Part shown: piece after piece, positions 6,106-8,791 of the stretch | Layout: each line of letters begins with the position of its first letter | Position numbering within the stretch: the stretch's first letter is position 1 | From: an uncultured Ruminococcus sp. | GTDB lineage: Bacteria > Bacillota > Clostridia > Oscillospirales > CAG-272 | Length of the DNA: 8,791 nucleotides | Direction: 5' to 3' | Assembly (NCBI GenBank): GCA_902783755.1 | Contig: CACZSC010000193.1 | Location: forward strand, 1-8,791 | Position numbers and translations under genes: made by a program | The notes under the pieces: generated by a model | What the model was told of the DNA's origin: nothing | Database searches by the model: none | What the model saw: only the letters and a program-made list of their open reading frames with translations

Positions 6106-7251
6106 ATGAAGAAAAGAACAGTATGCCTTATTCTCAGCATGATAATGATGATCGGACTGCTCGCGGGATGCAGCGAGGCTCCGAAACCGGCGGACACTGC
6201 AGAACAGCCGCCCGTATCCTCGACTGACACTCCGGATACGGAAGAGCCCGGCACCGAGCTCGAGGACGTGTTCCCCAGCTGGAACCAGGACGCGGCGTCT
6301 CTCAACGCCCTCATAGACTACGTCGAGGCGGTCACCGACGAGAAATCCCCCGACTTCATACCCGTGGAGGACAGGATCGCCGTTTTCGACATGGACGGGA
6401 CCCTCTGCGCAGAGCTCTGCCCCACGTATCTCGAGTACTACATGCTGGCGTGGCGGATCCTGAAGGATCCCACGTGCCAGACGGACGAGGAGATGCTTGA
6501 GGTGGGACGCACCCTCAGGGACTGCGCTCTCGACAAATCCTTCCCCTCGGACATGCCCATGCAGCATGCCATCCAGGCGGCAAGGGCCTACGCAGGCATG
6601 ACGTTCGAGGAGTTCGCCGCTTTCGTCACCTCCATCCTAATTAAGGACGTGGACGGTTTCGAAGGCATGACATACGCCGATTCCTTCTATGTCCCGATGA
6701 TAGAGGTGGTCGAGTACCTACAGGACAACGATTTTGACGTATACGTGGTGAGCGGCAGCGACAGGGCGCTGTGCCGCGTGTTCATCGAGGGCGTCTTCGA
6801 TATCCCGTACAGGAACATAATAGGCATGGACGTTGAGTGGGCCCCCACGGGAGAGGGCGACACAGACGGGCTGGATTACCAGTACAAGGCTGACGACAGG
6901 CTCGTGCGCACCGACAGGCTCATCATAAAGAACCTGCAGACCAACAAGGTGAAGCAGATCATGAGGGACATCGGGAAACAGCCGGTGCTGTCCTTCGGGA
7001 ACAGCAGCGGAGACTACTCCATGCACATGTATACCATAAGCAACAACAAGTACAGGAGCGCCGCGTTCATGCTCATCGCTGACGATGAGGAACGGGACTA
7101 CGGCAATACCGAGAAGACCAGGAAACTGGGCGAGAAATGGGAAGCCAGCGGCTTCACCGTGATCTCCATGAGAGACGATTTCCTCACCATCTACGGCGAG
7201 GACGTGGTGAAGACCGGCACCTTCAGATGGCTCGAGGAACTGGCCGACTGA
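6106..7251 (+). CDS. Secreted lipoprotein with HAD-superfamily phosphatase domain
   Basis: The 381-residue protein starts with a lipoprotein signal peptide: MKKR, a hydrophobic core, and the lipobox LLAGC with C22 as the lipidation site. A Pro/Thr/Asp/Glu linker (about 23-57) follows, then a HAD hydrolase domain. Motif I is FDMDGTL (94-100; D95 nucleophile, D97 acid/base), motif II is VVSGSD (214-219, S216), and K275 or K282 may be motif III. Motif IV reads GNSSGD (298-303), where phosphoserine-phosphatase-like enzymes usually have GDGxND. The C-terminus (IADDEERDYGN, then GFTVISMRDDF) resembles a group of exported HAD hydrolases I recall; the substrate is unknown. AAGGAAGG (6090-6097) is a strong ribosome-binding site. 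It follows the leuS terminator, so it is probably a separate transcript, although I found no convincing promoter in 5981-6105. Confidence 0.85.
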   Translation: MKKRTVCLILSMIMMIGLLAGCSEAPKPADTAEQPPVSSTDTPDTEEPGTELEDVFPSWNQDAASLNALIDYVEAVTDEKSPDFIPVEDRIAVFDMDGTLCAELCPTYLEYYMLAWRILKDPTCQTDEEMLEVGRTLRDCALDKSFPSDMPMQHAIQAARAYAGMTFEEFAAFVTSILIKDVDGFEGMTYADSFYVPMIEVVEYLQDNDFDVYVVSGSDRALCRVFIEGVFDIPYRNIIGMDVEWAPTGEGDTDGLDYQYKADDRLVRTDRLIIKNLQTNKVKQIMRDIGKQPVLSFGNSSGDYSMHMYTISNNKYRSAAFMLIADDEERDYGNTEKTRKLGEKWEASGFTVISMRDDFLTIYGEDVVKTGTFRWLEELAD

Positions 7252-7274
7252 GGAGCAAACGAATATGCAAAACA

Positions 7275-7306
7275 ACAGGGGAACTGCTTTCATGCTGTTC
7301 CCCTGT
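7275..7306 (-). terminator. Rho-independent terminator for the minus-strand TIM-barrel gene
   Basis: ACAGGGGAAC (7275-7284) and GTTCCCCTGT (7297-7306) form a perfect 10-bp stem with a 12-base loop. Read on the minus strand the hairpin is followed by TGTTTTGC, a short T-run, and it lies 24 bases after the stop of the 7331-8197 gene. On the plus strand the next bases are CTCATTGACG, with no T-run, so it is mainly a minus-strand terminator. The hairpin could still block plus-strand transcripts from the lipoprotein gene. Confidence 0.75.
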
Positions 7307-7330
7307 CTCATTGACGTCGTGTGGCTTATT

Positions 7331-8197
7331 CTATTGTACCTGATCCTGTCTGCTGGCAAGCTTCCCGAGGACCCGGCCCACGATGGCAGCGTCCTGTCCG
7401 ATCTCGTTGCTGTTCTTCTGGAAGGTGCCGATCAGGGTGTAGTCTCCCGGCTTTATGTTCTCGAAGGCTTCCGTGAAGGCCAGCTCTATCTCGGCTTCCT
7501 TCCTGTCCTCCGGAAGGTTCATGATCCTCTGGCCCCCGGCCAGGATCTTGAAGGCTATGACCGGCTTTTTGACTTTTCTTATGGCGTCGAACATTATCCA
7601 GCGGTCGTCCGGATAAAGGGTGATGCCTTTTTCCTTTCCGGTGATGAAGCCGCTCTGCTGCCCCCGCTGTCCCTTTCTCGCGTTGTAGAGGCAGGCCATG
7701 TAGAAATCGCATCCCCAGCCTTCCTCCTCGGCTCTCAGAAGGGTCTCGGGATCATGGGTCCCCATGCCGGTGATGACGCCCCGGTCTTTTATCTTCTGTA
7801 TCCTTGATCTGACGAGATCGGCCTGCCCGCATTCCATCATGTAGTCGAGGGTCCCGCCCTGGTGGTATATGGCTATGGGCTCGCATGCCATCATGTGCGT
7901 GAGGTTGGCGTCGAGGTCCATGGCGGGGAAGGTCTGGAACATGATGTTCATCTTCCCGCCATCACGGCGGTACTGTCTCAGCACCCTCATGATGAAGGTG
8001 TTGGCCAGGGCCATATAGGTATTGACGCCTGCCTCCTCGCACTGGAACAGGGTCTCGATGACCCGGTCGGCAGTGTAGTAGTCCAGCATCTCCTCGCCGG
8101 ACACTTTTTCCTCAACGTATGAGTGTCCGTTTATGGGATTGTCCCCATATATGAGACGGGTCACGGGAGTTCCGTAGAAATCAGCAGTCGGAAGCAT
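7331..8197 (-). CDS. Unrecognised protein, probable TIM barrel
   Basis: I do not recognise a named family with confidence. The 288-residue product has no signal peptide or membrane segment and is probably cytosolic. Its pattern fits eight beta/alpha units, with candidate strands LIYGDNP (15-21), VNTYMAL (58-64), NIMFQTFP (84-91), PIAIYHQG (107-114), GVITGMGTH (140-148), CDFYMACLY (163-171), PVIAFKILA (212-220) and DYTLIGT (252-258). Likely active-site loops are GDNPINGHSY, THDPET and KILAGGQR. These end-of-strand charged motifs resemble the aldo/keto-reductase-like or other metabolic TIM barrels, but a standard catalytic tetrad is not evident. ATG 8197 is chosen because AAGAGGT lies 6 bases upstream and a promoter lies at 8234-8262. 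A longer reading from 8293 would run through that promoter. It is monocistronic, with its own promoter and terminator. Confidence 0.8.
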   Translation of the reverse strand: MLPTADFYGTPVTRLIYGDNPINGHSYVEEKVSGEEMLDYYTADRVIETLFQCEEAGVNTYMALANTFIMRVLRQYRRDGGKMNIMFQTFPAMDLDANLTHMMACEPIAIYHQGGTLDYMMECGQADLVRSRIQKIKDRGVITGMGTHDPETLLRAEEEGWGCDFYMACLYNARKGQRGQQSGFITGKEKGITLYPDDRWIMFDAIRKVKKPVIAFKILAGGQRIMNLPEDRKEAEIELAFTEAFENIKPGDYTLIGTFQKNSNEIGQDAAIVGRVLGKLASRQDQVQ

Positions 8198-8203
8198 TTG
8201 TTG

Positions 8204-8210
8204 ACCTCTT
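8204..8210 (-). promoter_or_regulatory. Shine-Dalgarno site that fixes the TIM-barrel gene start
   Basis: On the minus strand AAGAGGT precedes ATG 8197-8195 with a 6-base spacer. No comparable site precedes the in-frame ATG at 8293, so translation most likely begins at 8197. Confidence 0.75.
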
Positions 8211-8233
8211 TTCGGCAGAGTTTTCTTTCCTCC

Positions 8234-8262
8234 ATTATACTCCCGCGGAACCGATAAGTCGA
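8234..8262 (-). promoter_or_regulatory. Promoter of the minus-strand TIM-barrel gene
   Basis: On the minus strand TCGACT (8262-8257, four of six matches to TTGACA) is followed after exactly 17 bases by a perfect TATAAT (8239-8234). Transcription would start near 8227, giving a leader of about 30 bases before ATG 8197. Confidence 0.75.
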
Positions 8263-8283
8263 GTACACATGGAAGAAAAACAG

Positions 8284-8296
8284 ACGGTGACACCGT
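8284..8296. promoter_or_regulatory. Perfect 13-bp palindrome, candidate operator (distal)
   Basis: ACGGTG-A-CACCGT is a perfect inverted repeat about one central base, in the spacer between the divergent genes. It lies upstream of both promoters: 22 bases beyond the minus-strand -35 and 46 bases before the plus-strand -35. On the minus strand it is followed by CTGTTTTTC, so a small hairpin terminator is an alternative reading. Its CGGT/ACCG core is shared with the second palindrome at 8336-8348. Function is inferred. Confidence 0.4.
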
Positions 8297-8335
8297 TTTC
8301 CCTGATATAAAAGTTTTCCGGGAATTCGCTCCGGA

Positions 8336-8348
8336 CGGTCATTGACCG
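8336..8348. promoter_or_regulatory. Perfect 13-bp palindrome over the -35 box, candidate operator
   Basis: CGGTCA-T-TGACCG is a perfect inverted repeat centred on base 8342. Its right arm contains the -35 element TTGACC (8342-8347) of the plus-strand promoter, so a bound regulator would compete with RNA polymerase. The centre is 52 bases from that of the palindrome at 8284-8296, close to five helical turns. Seen directly in the sequence; repressor binding is inferred. Confidence 0.5.
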
Positions 8349-8371
8349 GGGAGGGGGCTTCATGATATAAT
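8342..8371 (+). promoter_or_regulatory. Promoter of the truncated plus-strand gene
   Basis: TTGACC (8342-8347, five of six matches) and a perfect TATAAT (8366-8371) are 18 bases apart, and TGA directly before the -10 makes it an extended -10 promoter. Transcription would start near 8378, giving a leader of about 43 bases. The -35 lies inside the 8336-8348 palindrome. Confidence 0.8.
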
Positions 8372-8420
8372 GGATACGGAAAAATCTGCATAAAATAATA
8401 CAGACAGGAGAAACAGGAAC

Positions 8421-8791
8421 ATGGGCAAGAGCTTCGCTGAATGGAAACCGGGAGACCCGATGATCAACGAGCGCGATTACTGGCAGGATCCCAATTACGT
8501 GGCGGAGGACCCGGAAAAGGAAAAACTGGTCCTCAAGCTGGCGACACTCATCACCGACAGGTATGTCAAGAAATTCACCGGAAAGATCAACAACAGAGAC
8601 CCCGAATACTGGATGCTGGATCTGATCCTCAGCAAGGAACAGGTCAAGTTCCTTCTGAATTTCAAGAAGACCCGCGTGCCGTACTCCGTGCCCGAACTGG
8701 CCGAGATGAACGGCATGAGCCTGGAAGATACCCAGAAGATGGTGGAGCGCCTGCGCTGGATAGGCATCATCGAGCAGAACAGGGCAAAGAC
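8421..8791 (+). CDS. N-terminal part of a probable FAD/4Fe-4S oxidoreductase (cut by window end)
   Basis: The frame starts at ATG 8421, 10 bases after AGGAG (8406-8410), and stays open to the window edge, giving 123 residues. There is no signal peptide. Residues 40-69 (containing KKFTGKINNRDPEYWML) resemble the N-terminal region I recall from clostridial FAD-dependent pyridine-nucleotide oxidoreductases with 4Fe-4S domains, which carry a similar LTGKxxxDPEY segment. Residues 82-118 (VPYSVPELAEMNGMSLEDTQ, then RLRWIGIIEQN) look like a small winged-helix module, also part of that N-terminal region. The flavin and cluster-binding domains would lie beyond the window and are not visible. A stand-alone winged-helix regulator is the main alternative. 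It has its own strong promoter. Confidence 0.6.
   Translation, partial: MGKSFAEWKPGDPMINERDYWQDPNYVAEDPEKEKLVLKLATLITDRYVKKFTGKINNRDPEYWMLDLILSKEQVKFLLNFKKTRVPYSVPELAEMNGMSLEDTQKMVERLRWIGIIEQNRAK

Noticed and set aside
7265..7807. Plus-strand open frame opposite the TIM-barrel gene
   Set aside because: It begins at the terminator hairpin, has no family motif, and is the reverse of a minus-strand gene that has promoter, ribosome site and terminator.
8198..8293. Longer minus-strand start at 8293 for the TIM-barrel gene
   Set aside because: The added 32 codons span the TATAAT promoter and the ribosome-binding site; their residues do not look like part of the domain.
1..8791. CRISPR arrays, insertion sequences, tRNA or rRNA genes, riboswitches
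   Set aside because: Reading the window showed no regularly spaced repeats, transposase motifs, terminal inverted repeats or cloverleaf/rRNA-like stretches, and there is little noncoding space for them.

Overview
The window looks like a piece of chromosome from a Gram-positive, Clostridia-like bacterium. The gene order yhbY - yqeK - LCP protein - rsfS - leuS is a known Firmicutes/Clostridia arrangement. There is a lipobox lipoprotein, promoters are sigma-A-like, and Shine-Dalgarno sites are purine-rich. The DNA is GC-rich by eye, yet it prefers AGG/AGA for Arg and uses ATA heavily for Ile. The taxon is inferred; I cannot name a genus.

Layout. Bases 1-38 are the acidic tail of an upstream gene, possibly obg. 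Bases 64-5980 are a tight co-directional block. It holds rdgB (house-cleaning dITP/XTP pyrophosphatase), yhbY (ribosome-associated RNA-binding protein), yqeK (HD-domain Ap4A hydrolase), an LCP-family membrane protein, rsfS (ribosomal silencing factor) and leuS (leucyl-tRNA synthetase). Spacing is very short, with a 4-bp ATGA overlap between yqeK and the LCP gene. The block ends at a probable Rho-independent terminator (5989-6027). The usual nadD between yhbY and yqeK is absent. A good-looking promoter lies inside yqeK (1254-1282) and could give the LCP-rsfS-leuS part its own expression. The theme is ribosome and translation upkeep, nucleotide clean-up and cell-envelope assembly.

Bases 6106-7251 encode a secreted lipoprotein carrying a HAD-type phosphatase domain with altered motif IV. 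Facing it on the minus strand, 7331-8197 encodes an unrecognised, probably TIM-barrel protein with its own promoter and terminator. It is transcribed divergently from a truncated plus-strand gene (8421 to the window end). That gene resembles the N-terminal domain of clostridial FAD/4Fe-4S oxidoreductases.

The divergent spacer (8198-8420) carries two well-formed promoters and two perfect 13-bp palindromes built on CGGT/ACCG half-sites, one lying over the -35 box. This is the best candidate for undescribed regulation here. I saw no mobile element, CRISPR array, tRNA or rRNA, and no clear sign of a wholly new multi-gene system.
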